Source: Ferrimicrobium sp.
GTDB lineage: Bacteria; Actinomycetota; Acidimicrobiia; Acidimicrobiales; Acidimicrobiaceae
Assembly: GCA_022690815.1 (NCBI GenBank)
Contig: JALCZJ010000007.1
Location: 1-64,000 of the forward strand
Reading direction: 5' to 3'
Length of the DNA: 64,000 nt
The first letter of the stretch is position 1. Every line of letters begins with the position of its first letter. Both the position numbers and the translations under genes were made by a program. Positions 16,504 to 26,984 of the stretch are shown in pieces. The notes below the pieces were generated by a model. It was given only the letters and a program-made list of their open reading frames with translations. It made no database searches and was not told the DNA's origin.

Positions 16504-17511
16504 TTAACCGCCGATTTGACTCATGGATTTTGGCGGTCGAATGAAGTTGACTCTCCCAATGGAGTGCCCAGCCCATTTTGTGGCAATGATGGCTTCAATC
16601 TGGGTAGCCAGCTCCTGGGTGGATGCCCCCGCGCGAAGCATCATGCGCAGATCGTGCTCGTCGAGTGCGAACAGGCACGTTCGAATCTTGCCATCTGCAC
16701 TGAGGCGAACCCGATCGCAGTCTCCACAAAATGGTTGTGTAACCGTCGGTATGATGCCGAATGAGCCTTGGCCGTCGCGGTAGCGATAGGTCGTGGCCGG
16801 AGCCGTGCCGCGCTGGGGCTCCTCTACCGGAAAGACACGATCGATCTGGGCTAGGATCTCTGCCGCAGAGAGCACGTCAGTGCGCTCCCATGCATTCGAT
16901 CCATCGAGTGGCATGAACTCGATGAAGCGAACCTGGAGGTCGTGTTCACGCCCGAAACGGGCAAAGTCGACGATTTCGTCATCGTTGACACCTTGCATGG
17001 CGACGACGTTCAGTTTGATCGGCGCGAAACCTACGGCTTGCGCTGCTTCGATACCCTCGAGCACTCGCTCAAATTGTGGACGTCTGGTGATTTGGAGGAA
17101 GCGATCGGCCCGAAGGGTGTCTAACGAGATATTGATTCGATCAAGACCTGCCTCGCGCAGCGGTTCAGCAATGAGTGGCAATGTGACGCCGTTGGTGGTC
17201 AGAGAGAGGTTGATCTTGTTGCCTTCGTGATTCCGTAACCCGGCAAGCATACCCACCAGGCGTGGTAGCTGAGCACGAACGGTGGGTTCGCCGCCGGTCA
17301 AGCGGATCGACTCGATGTAAAAGCGCTCAGTGAAGACACGGCTGATCTCTGTGATCTCCTCGAAGGTCAGGAGGTCGTGCCGTGGCAGCCACTCGATCCC
17401 TTCTTCGGGGAGACAGTAAGTGCAACGGAAGTTGCAGCGATCGGTGACCGAGATACGCAGGTCACGAATTTCGCGCCCGTAGCTGTCGATCAGGTGCTTG
17501 CGGCGATTCAT
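16504..17511 (-). CDS. moaA: GTP 3',8-cyclase, radical SAM
   Basis: MoaA starts molybdopterin synthesis by rearranging GTP with two [4Fe-4S] clusters. The radical-SAM CxxxCxxC is in TDRCNFRCTYCLPEEG near the N-terminus, followed by LTGGEPTVR. The second cluster motif is at the C-terminal third (FCGDCDRVRLSADGKIRTC). The C-terminus ends in IGG rather than the usual GG, which still provides the diglycine. ATG 17511 (335 residues) is chosen; GTG 17556 in frame would add 15 residues, and neither start has a strong ribosome-binding site. It is divergent from the mobA-like gene. Confidence 0.93.
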   Translation of the reverse strand: MNRRKHLIDSYGREIRDLRISVTDRCNFRCTYCLPEEGIEWLPRHDLLTFEEITEISRVFTERFYIESIRLTGGEPTVRAQLPRLVGMLAGLRNHEGNKINLSLTTNGVTLPLIAEPLREAGLDRINISLDTLRADRFLQITRRPQFERVLEGIEAAQAVGFAPIKLNVVAMQGVNDDEIVDFARFGREHDLQVRFIEFMPLDGSNAWERTDVLSAAEILAQIDRVFPVEEPQRGTAPATTYRYRDGQGSFGIIPTVTQPFCGDCDRVRLSADGKIRTCLFALDEHDLRMMLRAGASTQELATQIEAIIATKWAGHSIGRVNFIRPPKSMSQIGG

Positions 17512-17562
17512 TCTTAGTAGCGTAGTGACAATGGTCGTTGGTGATTCGTCGAGCACAGCCTG

Positions 17563-18096
17563 ATGCGCCCAGTGGTCTGTCTGCTGACTGGCGGACGCTC
17601 TCTTCGCATGGGCCGCGATAAGGCGGGCTTATATCATGACGGCCTTCCACAGGCACAATGGCTCGCCGATCTCGTCAGCTCGGTGGTTGGTCCACGGGTG
17701 ATCGAGGTCGGTGGGAACCAAACGGGTTGTGGCTTCTTCCTCGATGCCGGCAATGGCCCCGCGCGCGCGTTGCATGAAGCAGCGATCGGCGGCGTCTTGG
17801 GCAACTCAGGTGTTGTGATCGTGCTTCCAGTCGATCTCTACCAGCTCGAAGCAACAGGCGTGTATTGGTTTGTGCGCGAAGCGCTCTGTGTCCCGTGCGT
17901 GGCGGTTGTCGATGGAAGACCTTCTTGGGATATCCTTGGCATTCCGGTCCGGCTATTGCAACAAGCGCCACCTGGTGATTCATTGCGTCACCTAGCATCG
18001 GATCTTCGCCACCTCAAGGTGCCCAGGTCGCTCGCTCCACAATTTCGAGACAGCGACTATCCGCGGGATCTGCCTCGCGGGGTGATTTTGGACTAG
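17563..18096 (+). CDS. mobA: molybdenum cofactor guanylyltransferase-like NTP transferase
   Basis: A 177-residue nucleotidyltransferase of the MobA family. The N-terminal LTGGRSLRMGRDKA is the nucleotide-binding signature, and VVIVLPVDLYQL holds a metal-binding Asp. The expected reaction joins GMP (or CMP) to molybdopterin. Its position, divergent from moaA and within the moa cluster, supports a molybdenum cofactor role. It is slightly shorter than E. coli MobA (194 residues) but the core is complete. Specificity for GTP or CTP cannot be decided here. Confidence 0.8.
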   Translation: MRPVVCLLTGGRSLRMGRDKAGLYHDGLPQAQWLADLVSSVVGPRVIEVGGNQTGCGFFLDAGNGPARALHEAAIGGVLGNSGVVIVLPVDLYQLEATGVYWFVREALCVPCVAVVDGRPSWDILGIPVRLLQQAPPGDSLRHLASDLRHLKVPRSLAPQFRDSDYPRDLPRGVILD

Positions 18097-18581
18097 ACGG
18101 CTTCGACGAGTTGCGTGTAGCGCTGGAGGGCGTCGCCTACGCAGTCGGGCGCACCTAATAGATATCGTTCCACCAATAATCCCACAACCATCGTCCGCTT
18201 CGCGAGGGTCGCATCCGGAAGAAGAAGGTCAAGCAGGAGCTCAAACTGCTCCTTGCCGTGATCTTGGGCATCAGCCAAGCATACAAGCAACGCGCTGATC
18301 CATTGTGTGGCCCCGTCGACTTCAAAGAGGGATAGTTTCCAGGCGAGATCGTGGGTGGGGTCGGAGAGGGCAGTCATGATCGTTATCGGGATATAGGTCA
18401 CCTCTTGCAGCAGATCCGCCTTCGAGCCGAAGTAATGGTAGATCAGCGCTGGGTCGACGCCGGCTACCTTTGCCACTCTGCGGATGGTAAGGCTACTCGC
18501 ACCGTCGTTGGCGAGCACGTCCATAGCTGCTTGCAGGATTTGATCCCTACGGTCCTGCCAGGTTTCTTGTACAGTTCCCAT
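18093..18581 (-). CDS. TetR family transcriptional regulator
   Basis: A 162-residue regulator with a TetR N-terminal helix-turn-helix (DQILQAAMDVLANDGASSLT then RRVAKVAGVDPALIYHYFGS) and a variable ligand-binding C-terminal domain. ATG 18581 is chosen because AGGTGGAG precedes it at good spacing; ATG 18602 in frame is an alternative. Its end overlaps the mobA-like gene by four bases on the opposite strand. No target can be named. A 13-bp palindrome just upstream may be its own operator. Confidence 0.85.
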   Translation of the reverse strand: MGTVQETWQDRRDQILQAAMDVLANDGASSLTIRRVAKVAGVDPALIYHYFGSKADLLQEVTYIPITIMTALSDPTHDLAWKLSLFEVDGATQWISALLVCLADAQDHGKEQFELLLDLLLPDATLAKRTMVVGLLVERYLLGAPDCVGDALQRYTQLVEAV

Positions 18582-18596
18582 AACCAGCTCCACCTT

Positions 18597-18609
18597 TTGC
18601 ATTGTGCAA
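18597..18609. promoter_or_regulatory. palindrome upstream of the TetR gene, possible operator
   Basis: TTGCATTGTGCAA has perfect 5-base arms around a 3-base centre and lies 16 bases before the preferred TetR start. TetR proteins often bind such sites next to their own gene. The site is short and may be chance; it would overlap the alternative start at 18602. Confidence 0.3.
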
Positions 18610-18679
18610 GTTGTCCAAAGCTATCGGAACAATTTGACCGTTCTGAACTTTTGTAGGGTGATCTCCAACAAATGTCAGG

Positions 18680-19414
18680 TTATTGGCCGGCTAATGAACG
18701 TAGATACTCTCGGAATTGTTGCCGCGTTATCTGTTCGTCAGCGATGTCGAGTAGGTCCGGTGGAGTTTGGTCTGAGAGGATGACGAGCCCACAGGTAAGG
18801 GCGGTAAGCGTCGGCAACAGTTGCAGGGGCGCCACGTCGCCTTGATCGTCGCCAGCGTACAGGACGGCTCGGTAGGTGCCGCTCAAGCGACGTAACACGG
18901 CATCTTTGGATGCGTTCTCCCCAATCACTAACTCGACGACGGATTTACCGAACTCGTGGGTGATGTTGGCCTCGGTGACCGCACGGGCCCAAGCCGTTAC
19001 CGCTGACGCCAACTCCGGGGCGCGCCGGTAATGGAGTGCAACCGAACTGGGTTTGACCTCGACGAGTACAGTCGTTGGCAGTTCTCGAGCAGCCCGGCGG
19101 GCAAGCTCATCCCGTACGGCGAGATTTTGGCCATCGATCGTCTCAGGGCGCCCGTAGTTGCCGATCAGTGTTGCTTTGATGCCCGCTAGTCGTGAGCGCA
19201 GGAATTCGGTAGGACGGCCAGAAATGACGACAACGTTGGACTGCTCTCCAAGCGCTTGTAGGGGCGTTGTCAGTGAAGGATCGAGCTGCGCCTGTTGGGG
19301 AGTTGCGACGATCGGTGCGAGTGTGCCGTCGAAGTCGAAGGCAAGCAGCGCTGCCGTAGGATCGTCGCGGTAGGCATTGCAGAAATCAGCGAATTGCGGC
19401 ACTGATCGTCTCAA
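18680..19414 (-). CDS. otsB: trehalose-6-phosphate phosphatase
   Basis: A 244-residue HAD-superfamily phosphatase that releases trehalose from trehalose 6-phosphate. It has the HAD motif I aspartates in LLAFDFDGTLAPIV near residue 25, motif II VVISGRP, and a late GDDQGD motif. The start overlaps the end of otsA by 29 bases on the same strand, so the two are surely co-transcribed and translationally coupled. The pair makes trehalose, a stress protectant, from UDP- or ADP-glucose and glucose 6-phosphate. Confidence 0.9.
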   Translation of the reverse strand: MRRSVPQFADFCNAYRDDPTAALLAFDFDGTLAPIVATPQQAQLDPSLTTPLQALGEQSNVVVISGRPTEFLRSRLAGIKATLIGNYGRPETIDGQNLAVRDELARRAARELPTTVLVEVKPSSVALHYRRAPELASAVTAWARAVTEANITHEFGKSVVELVIGENASKDAVLRRLSGTYRAVLYAGDDQGDVAPLQLLPTLTALTCGLVILSDQTPPDLLDIADEQITRQQFREYLRSLAGQ

Positions 19415-20744
19415 GCCACTTCGTCCATGTATTCGCCTTCGTCCAGGCCGTCAGGGGAGCAAGGTCACCGCCGAGGTGGGCCCTCTCCAGTGCCTCGGCG
19501 GTTGCAACGATATCGAGGGGGTCGATCAACTCAACCCATTGACCGATATGTTCTGCGGCACCGGTACCGGTCGAGAGGACGATCTGCGCATTGGGTTTGG
19601 CGGCGAGTGCAGCCTCAAAGACAACCAGGTTCAGTCCGTCGCGTAGCGGGTTGACCAGCAGAGTATCAAAGAGCTGGTAGCTCGCGAGACTGCGCTTTGG
19701 CCGATCAGAGAGGTCGAGATGGATCGGTTGCCATCCAGATCGACTCCAATGGTCGTTTACTTCACCAACCGACGTCGTTAGTTCCTCTACGAGCCGACGA
19801 TATTTAGGAATCATGCTACGTGATGGGTAGGCGAAGAGCAGAGCCCTGAACCCGCCCACGGCCTTGGGGTTTCGCCGCAAGAACTCATCGATCGCCCAGA
19901 CACCTCGAACTAGGTTTTTTGAAGGCTCGATGCGGTCGACGCGAAGTAGCGTAGGCAAACCCATGGTCAGCCCTGCCATTTGCTCTTTCTCACGTGCTAC
20001 ATCGGCATCGTCGAGGGAGTTCACGATGCTTTGGGTGTCCGCCGGTATCGGTGCAACGATGGTCGGGGGCAGGGCAGGACCAACTGCACCAAACGAGTCT
20101 ATGAGATTCTGCTCCCATTGATGGGCGTGGAGCCCGATCACGTTTGCGGCTGAAAAACTGGTGGCGAGTTCGTCTCGTACGGTAGCTGGCATGAGTTTCG
20201 ACTCGGCAGCCGTGCAGATTGGTGTGTGAAAGAATAAGGCAATTGGGCCATCAAAGCCGAGGGAGCGCAGCATGTGTGGTACGAGCATAAGGTGGTAGTC
20301 ATTGATGATGACCATGGTGTCGGTGAGATCAATCCTCCAGGCCGCTTGGGCTAATTGAGCATTGAAACGGCGATAGTGCTCGTAGGCGTCAAAGAACTGA
20401 TGATTGAAAATAGGCTCAAAGCTCAGGTCGAACAGACCGTGGAACAAGTACCAAAAGTATTGGTTGGCCACGATCTCGTACGCTATTCGATGATCGTCGG
20501 CATCGACAGATGTAGGGGTAAGGCCCAAATGGATTGCTCGGTACTGTCCCATTCGTGCAGCTTCGAGTTCTGCCTGGGTGGAGATGGGGAAGAGCCACCG
20601 GATCTCGGCGTCCCCTTGGTGCTCCATGAGGCCGAGAAGCCCGCTCGCGAGTCCACCACCTGAGCGCACGAGAGTTTGACCGTCCTCCCCGAGTTGCACG
20701 GGTCCCCTGTTGGTGACGAAGAGGTATCGAATGATGCGTGACAT
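19386..20744 (-). CDS. otsA: trehalose-6-phosphate synthase, GT20 family
   Basis: A 452-residue retaining glycosyltransferase of family GT20. Key features are VTNRGPV at the N-terminus, INDYHLMLVPHML (around residue 150), the phosphate-binding RVDRIEPSKN in place of the more usual R-x-D-x-x-KG, and VNPLRDGLNLVVFEA with the donor-binding residues. The sequence is somewhat divergent from E. coli OtsA, so the related glucosylglycerol-phosphate synthase activity is a remote alternative; the adjacent otsB supports trehalose. Transcribed divergently from the glycerate kinase gene. Confidence 0.87.
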   Translation of the reverse strand: MSRIIRYLFVTNRGPVQLGEDGQTLVRSGGGLASGLLGLMEHQGDAEIRWLFPISTQAELEAARMGQYRAIHLGLTPTSVDADDHRIAYEIVANQYFWYLFHGLFDLSFEPIFNHQFFDAYEHYRRFNAQLAQAAWRIDLTDTMVIINDYHLMLVPHMLRSLGFDGPIALFFHTPICTAAESKLMPATVRDELATSFSAANVIGLHAHQWEQNLIDSFGAVGPALPPTIVAPIPADTQSIVNSLDDADVAREKEQMAGLTMGLPTLLRVDRIEPSKNLVRGVWAIDEFLRRNPKAVGGFRALLFAYPSRSMIPKYRRLVEELTTSVGEVNDHWSRSGWQPIHLDLSDRPKRSLASYQLFDTLLVNPLRDGLNLVVFEAALAAKPNAQIVLSTGTGAAEHIGQWVELIDPLDIVATAEALERAHLGGDLAPLTAWTKANTWTKWLETISAAIR

Positions 20745-20807
20745 GGTAAATTCTGTGCTCTAGTGTAGTCGACATAAGTCTGGCGGTCATGAGGTTGGCG
20801 TATCGGT

Positions 20808-21809
20808 GTGAAAGTTCTTGCTGCATTCGATAGTTTCAAGGGGACGGCGTCGGCTCGTGCGATTGGCGACTCTTTGCAAGGCGTGCTCGCTGACCATGAG
20901 GTTGTTGTCTGTCCACTCTCGGATGGTGGCGAGGGTCTCCTTGATGTGTTGGCGGAACGTTTCGACGAGGTCGCCACCGTCGATGCTCTGGGGCGGCCAT
21001 GTGTGGCCAAACTCGGATTTTGCGGAACTGAGGCTATCGTTGAGACTGCACAGGTCGTCGGGCTCGCCAACGTGGGCGGAGCCTTGGCTAACGATCCAGT
21101 GAGGGCGGATTCATTCGGCATCGCCAGCGTTCTCGAGTCGGCACTGCGTGCGAACCCCACGGCCATCGTCGTTGGTTGCGGAGGTTCAGCTATCACCGAT
21201 GGAGGGCTGGGCCTTGTTCGCGGTGCTGTGGACCTCGGTCTGGTTCCAATCCCCATCCCGCTTAGGGTCGCTCTTGACGTGCGTACTTGCTTCACCGAGG
21301 CTGCCGTCATTTTCGGTCCACAGAAGGGAGCCGACGAGATCGCGGTGCGACTCTTGACACAGCGGCTGATCGCGTTGCGGGGCTGGTATCAACGCTGGTA
21401 CGGCGTCGATTTGGACGAACACGACGGCACTGGGGCCGCCGGTGGACTTGGTGGCGCGTTGTTGGCGATCGGGGGTGCTTTGGTCTCCGGCTTCGCCGAG
21501 GTAGCCGACCGAGTGGGGCTTGACACCTACCTGCGAGATGCGGATCTGGTGCTGACTGGTGAAGGCCGCTTGGATGCGACGTCGCTGGAGGGAAAGGTCG
21601 TTGGCGGTGTGCTCGAGCGCGTGGAGCGGATTCACGGCCATGCGGTGGTGGTAGTCGGTTCAACAGATGAAGCTACCGCTCGCTTGGTGCAAGCCCGAGG
21701 CCATAGCGTTCTGGCGCTAGATGAACATTTTGGAATCGAGCAAGCGATAGCGAACCCCTTAGATTTGATTGCAGAACTTGTCGCGTCGATCGTTGCGTCG
21801 ACCAACTGA
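20808..21809 (+). CDS. garK: glycerate 2-kinase
   Basis: A 333-residue kinase of the GarK/GlxK family, phosphorylating glycerate. The N-terminus has AAFDSFKGTASA, followed by PLSDGGEGLLDVL, a glycine-rich VVGCGGSAITDGGLG region near residue 125, HDGTGAAGGLGGAL and the C-terminal VLTGEGRLDATSLEGK. Length fits the family. Family members give 2-phosphoglycerate. It starts with GTG, 63 bases from the divergent otsA start. Glycerate can come from breakdown of glucosylglycerate, which would tie it to the GpgS-like gene downstream, but this is inference. Confidence 0.88.
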   Translation: MKVLAAFDSFKGTASARAIGDSLQGVLADHEVVVCPLSDGGEGLLDVLAERFDEVATVDALGRPCVAKLGFCGTEAIVETAQVVGLANVGGALANDPVRADSFGIASVLESALRANPTAIVVGCGGSAITDGGLGLVRGAVDLGLVPIPIPLRVALDVRTCFTEAAVIFGPQKGADEIAVRLLTQRLIALRGWYQRWYGVDLDEHDGTGAAGGLGGALLAIGGALVSGFAEVADRVGLDTYLRDADLVLTGEGRLDATSLEGKVVGGVLERVERIHGHAVVVVGSTDEATARLVQARGHSVLALDEHFGIEQAIANPLDLIAELVASIVASTN

Positions 21810-22234
21810 GTAGGTGCGCTCGTTCGACAGGATCTGGTTGGTTTTCTGCGGCCATTGGATTAGGCGTCTGCGGCGACGAAACGACCTGCGACGCTGATCA
21901 AGCGCCAACCGTGATGGCAAGCGATGAGCCGGCTAACGTGCGATGGACCTTGTATCACCCCCGGTCAGTCTCAGTAGGTGCGTTGAGGTACGATCGAGGG
22001 TCATCGGTCATCAAAGCGACGATGCATCGGTTGCTTGACCTGTAGGTAGATTTTGTCAATCGGCCGCGTTGTGTGCGCTTCATCGCCAACAGCGAGACTG
22101 CGACCTACCAATCCTTGCGACGCAGTTTCAGGGTGTCTTCGTCTGTTTACTGTCTCGTGGAGCCAATCAATCGGGCGTGGAGTGCGACGGGTTGTAAGAG
22201 AGATGTGCTTGGTCGATGATGGCGGTCAGGGGAA
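21810..22234. other. gene-free convergent gap
   Basis: The 425 bases between glycerate kinase (plus) and the glycosyltransferase (minus) hold no credible coding frame, and I see no strong hairpin or repeat. Confidence 0.4.
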
Positions 22235-23002
22235 CTACGCCTCCGATAATGCAGCGGGCCAGGAGAGGCTCGTGAAGGTATGGAGAGCTTCGTAGGGGTC
22301 CTGGAGGGACGCAAACAGCGCCCGAATCACCTGTCGTGATTGTTGCGAAAGGGTGGAGAGTGGTTGGTGCGGATGTTGCTTAACGCCGAAGGGAATTTCG
22401 GTGATCGCTTGACGTCCGTAACGTTGGGCAATCGAGATCAACAAGGCGATGTCGACCCCATAGTCGGTTGGCAAGTCGAGCGTCATCACATCGCGGTGGT
22501 AGAAGGCCATCTCGCCGCTCAATGGGGACACCAGATCGGCACAGGTTGGATAAAAGATCTCAAGCAAGGGTTTGGCGACCAATTCGGTTACCCTGCCACT
22601 CGAATCGGCTGAGTTGTCGTAAGCTGCCTTACTGAGTCGTAGCCCCTCGTGTCGAACGAGTCCGAAGACGAGTTCGCCCAGCTGTTCCCGTTGCAGGGAG
22701 CCTAAGTCCGCGTCGCAGGTCACGACGATGTCGGCTCGAGTTTGATACCAGCCTGCTCGCAACGCCTTACCCTTTCCTGGCTGGTCGTCACTGACCGTGA
22801 GTACGTGAACCCCTTGGTGGCGACGGGCGACATCAGCAGTGTTGTCAGTCGACCCGTCATCGACAACAATGATCTCATCGAAGATCGACCGCGGATCTGA
22901 GATGACAGTCTCGAGCACATGCCCGAGGCGCGGTGCCTCGTTGCGAGCGGGAATCACAAGCGCAACGGTCAGAGTCTGGTTCGAACGAGGGTTGACGACC
23001 AC
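22235..23002 (-). CDS. gpgS: GT2 glycosyltransferase resembling glucosyl-3-phosphoglycerate synthase
   Basis: A family-2 glycosyltransferase with the GT-A start VALVIPARNEAPRLG, the nucleotide-binding IIVVDDGSTDNTADVA, GKGKALRAGW and the metal-binding DADL. The later LVSPLSGEMAFYHRD and YGVDIALLI match GpgS-type enzymes, which move glucose from NDP-glucose to 3-phosphoglycerate. GTG 23002 (255 residues) places the start just before the catalytic fold. The frame stays open to 23218, but that leader has no family likeness and would run across the CIRCE element of groEL. Dolichyl-phosphate-type GT2 enzymes are an alternative. Confidence 0.7.
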   Translation of the reverse strand: MVVNPRSNQTLTVALVIPARNEAPRLGHVLETVISDPRSIFDEIIVVDDGSTDNTADVARRHQGVHVLTVSDDQPGKGKALRAGWYQTRADIVVTCDADLGSLQREQLGELVFGLVRHEGLRLSKAAYDNSADSSGRVTELVAKPLLEIFYPTCADLVSPLSGEMAFYHRDVMTLDLPTDYGVDIALLISIAQRYGRQAITEIPFGVKQHPHQPLSTLSQQSRQVIRALFASLQDPYEALHTFTSLSWPAALSEA

Positions 23003-23178
23003 GAAGGAACATCCTAGGAGTAGTTGTGTGCCTAGGCGCAGCTGGTCATGGGCGCCCAGGTTGTGTTGCCCGAACCCGTTCGGCCTCTCATCGTCGTGAT
23101 GTGTGTCCAAGCCGTTAGCTTGAATCGGTTTTGCGTGGCGCACAGGTGCATAGTTGGCCGCTCGCCTTGCTAGGATAT

Positions 23179-24880
<1,702 letters not shown>

Positions 24881-24900
24881 TCGCACTAGCGATCAAAGTA

Positions 24901-24946
24901 ACAACGGGCGGCGCTATCTTGCGTCGCCCGTTGTTCGGTTTTGACC
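24901..24946 (+). terminator. terminator hairpin of groEL
   Basis: ACAACGGGCG (24901-24910) pairs perfectly with CGCCCGTTGT (24925-24934), loop 14 bases, followed by TCGGTTTTGA. It begins 20 bases after the groEL stop. Confidence 0.85.
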
Positions 24947-25117
24947 GACGCGGCCATAGTGGCGCTACATCAAGATCTTGCCACGGCCTCGATGAAGCTT
25001 GGCCATTGGCGCGATTGTCGGTACCTGGTTCGATGTTTCTAGAGTGGATTGAGTGAACGAAGAGCGGCCAGCAACGCTGCGGAAACGGTGGTTGGTTGTG
25101 ATGAAGGAGAAAGAGCT

Positions 25118-25864
25118 GTGAAACCGATGAATACAGATGGTGTCGAGGGTGCCGATAGCGCCGAAGATGGTGACCAAGCCATCAGTGGTTCCCAAGTTGT
25201 TGAAGGGCTCAATGTGTTGCACCTCTTCGGAGATGCAGATGCAAATTTTGACCCTGAGCTCGCAACGGCGCGGGTCAAGCAGGCGGGTGATCGTGGAACT
25301 GATGTGCTCACCGTCGCCACGCTTGGGCATCGATGTGAAGTCGCCGTTATGGCGCTCGATCGCGATCTGTTGAATCTGCGTCGACTCCAACTCGAGCTCC
25401 GTCGATCAGGACTGATTTTCACGGATTCATTCTTCTCGATCACCGAGGTGTCTGAGTATGCACGCAACATCACTGAGGAGCGTAAGCGGCCACGCCTTTA
25501 CCCGAAACTTCCTCCAAAGGGTAAGGATGCCTGGTGCTTCTATCCGATGTCAAAGCGTCGCAATGTCCAACAAAATTGGTACTCCTTGGAGTTCCACGAG
25601 CGGGAACGCCTCATGGGAGAACACGGCTCATCTGGGCGAAAGTTCGCCGGTCGCGTCACCCAGTTGGTTACCGGAGCAACAGGTGTCAGCGACTGGGAGT
25701 GGGGCGTGACGCTCTTTGCCCGGCACCCGGACGATCTGAAGGATGTCGTCTACACCATGCGTTATGATGAGGCATCGGCGACCTATGCCGAGTTTGGTCC
25801 GTTTTACGTTGGTATTCTCCAGGAGCCAGAGCAGGTCTTCGGATCGCTTGTCATGGGGGCGTAA
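25118..25864 (+). CDS. hemQ: coproheme decarboxylase, chlorite dismutase family
   Basis: HemQ (ChdC) decarboxylates coprohaem to haem b, the last step of the coproporphyrin-dependent route of Gram-positive bacteria. The protein shows the YPMSKRR segment, NWYSLEFHERERLMGEHG around residue 155, and WGVTLFARHPDDLKDVVY followed by EFGPFYVG near the C-terminus. GTG 25118 is preferred: GGAGA lies seven bases upstream and the 248-residue product has family length. A TTG at 25049 in frame would add an acidic leader. CgoX and HemE of the same pathway are encoded about 8 kb downstream. Confidence 0.9.
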   Translation: MKPMNTDGVEGADSAEDGDQAISGSQVVEGLNVLHLFGDADANFDPELATARVKQAGDRGTDVLTVATLGHRCEVAVMALDRDLLNLRRLQLELRRSGLIFTDSFFSITEVSEYARNITEERKRPRLYPKLPPKGKDAWCFYPMSKRRNVQQNWYSLEFHERERLMGEHGSSGRKFAGRVTQLVTGATGVSDWEWGVTLFARHPDDLKDVVYTMRYDEASATYAEFGPFYVGILQEPEQVFGSLVMGA

Positions 25865-25918
25865 CGCGAGCTGTCGGGCTTGCGGCTGGTCTCGGATCGC
25901 TCCCGACGAGTTAGGGTG

Positions 25919-26773
25919 ATGGGTGTGCAAACATCCTCGATACAATCTGCAATTGCTGAACTTGAGCGTTGGTTTCGTGACGCTGGCCGGGTTGTGGTGG
26001 CGCTCTCGGGTGGCGTCGATTCAGCGGTGTTGGCGGTGTTGGGCCATCGCGTCCTTGGCAAAGACTCCCTGGCCATGACGGCCGTCTCGCCTTCGTTGGC
26101 TCGCGATGAGCTCGAAGGTGTTCGGAGATTGGTGAATCAATGTTCGCTGAATTACCGCGAGATCCGGACTGACGAAATTGATGACCCGCGTTATGTCCAG
26201 AACGGTCCAAACCGGTGCTACGTCTGCAAAAGCCATCTCTTTGCTGAGCTGGAGCCGGTCGCACGCTCGCTCAACGCGACCATGGTCGTCGGAACCAACC
26301 TTGATGATCTGGGTGATTATCGTCCTGGGTTGCGGGCGGCCCAAGAGTTTGGTGTTGGGTCGCCCTACCTCGATTGTGGCGTCAACAAGCAGATGGTCCG
26401 CTCGATCGCGCGTGCCATCGGCCTTGAGGCACTCGCTGAGAAGCCTGCCTCCGCCTGTTTGGCATCCAGGATTCCATATGGGGTGCCGGTTACTATTCAG
26501 CGGCTTAGTGCCGTCGAGCGCCTCGAGCAATTTCTCCATCGGTTGGGCCTGTCGTCGGTACGTGTCCGCCACCACGGTGAGATTGCTCGTATCGAGGTGC
26601 CAGTGGAGGTTGGGCCGTCCATCTGGCAACATCGAGAGCAAATTGTCGCTGAAGCCGAGCGGCTCGGTTTCCTCTATAGTACGCTCGACTTAGCAGGATT
26701 CCGTAGCGGCTCCATGAATCGAGTGCTTGAGAGGACGACGGGCGATGAAGAGGATCGTCAAGCTTTGGTATGA
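25919..26773 (+). CDS. larE: LarE-type ATP-dependent sacrificial sulfur transferase
   Basis: A 284-residue PP-loop ATPase with the signature ALSGGVDSAVLA near the N-terminus. LarE activates its substrate with AMP and inserts sulfur, in known cases for the nickel-pincer cofactor of lactate racemase. This copy has a CxxC in RCYVCK (around residue 100) and a third Cys in CLASRIPYG. A single sacrificial Cys is characteristic of L. plantarum LarE, while three-Cys forms have been linked to a [4Fe-4S] cluster; the second type is inferred here. The next gene, a NIL-domain protein, overlaps its end by 29 bases. No larB, larC or larA is visible. Start uncertain between 25916 and 25925. Confidence 0.85.
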   Translation: MGVQTSSIQSAIAELERWFRDAGRVVVALSGGVDSAVLAVLGHRVLGKDSLAMTAVSPSLARDELEGVRRLVNQCSLNYREIRTDEIDDPRYVQNGPNRCYVCKSHLFAELEPVARSLNATMVVGTNLDDLGDYRPGLRAAQEFGVGSPYLDCGVNKQMVRSIARAIGLEALAEKPASACLASRIPYGVPVTIQRLSAVERLEQFLHRLGLSSVRVRHHGEIARIEVPVEVGPSIWQHREQIVAEAERLGFLYSTLDLAGFRSGSMNRVLERTTGDEEDRQALV

Positions 26774-26984
26774 GGGGACGTTGATCGGCGAGCCGATCAT
26801 CACCGAGTTGGTCAAGCGTTTTACTATCACGGCCAACATCAATCGTGCTACGATCGAAGACGACCTCGGTTGGATTATCTGCACCTTGGAGGGAGAGTCT
26901 CAAGCTATCGGTGAGGCGATGGACTGGCTTGTTTCGATCGGTATCGAGGTGGAGCTCATGGGGGCAGAAGAGGGGATGACATGA
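26745..26984 (+). CDS. stand-alone NIL-domain protein
   Basis: A 79-residue protein starting MKRIVKLWYEGTLIGEPII, with the pattern of the NIL domain (a ferredoxin-like fold known from the C-terminus of MetN methionine transporters and from ferredoxin fusions in sulfur-amino-acid metabolism). It probably binds a small ligand or mediates protein contacts. The start overlaps larE by 29 bases and its stop overlaps the next gene by four, which points to tight co-translation and a joint role in sulfur transfer. No cysteine cluster motif beyond one Cys is present, so it is not itself a ferredoxin. Confidence 0.75.
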   Translation: MKRIVKLWYEGTLIGEPIITELVKRFTITANINRATIEDDLGWIICTLEGESQAIGEAMDWLVSIGIEVELMGAEEGMT

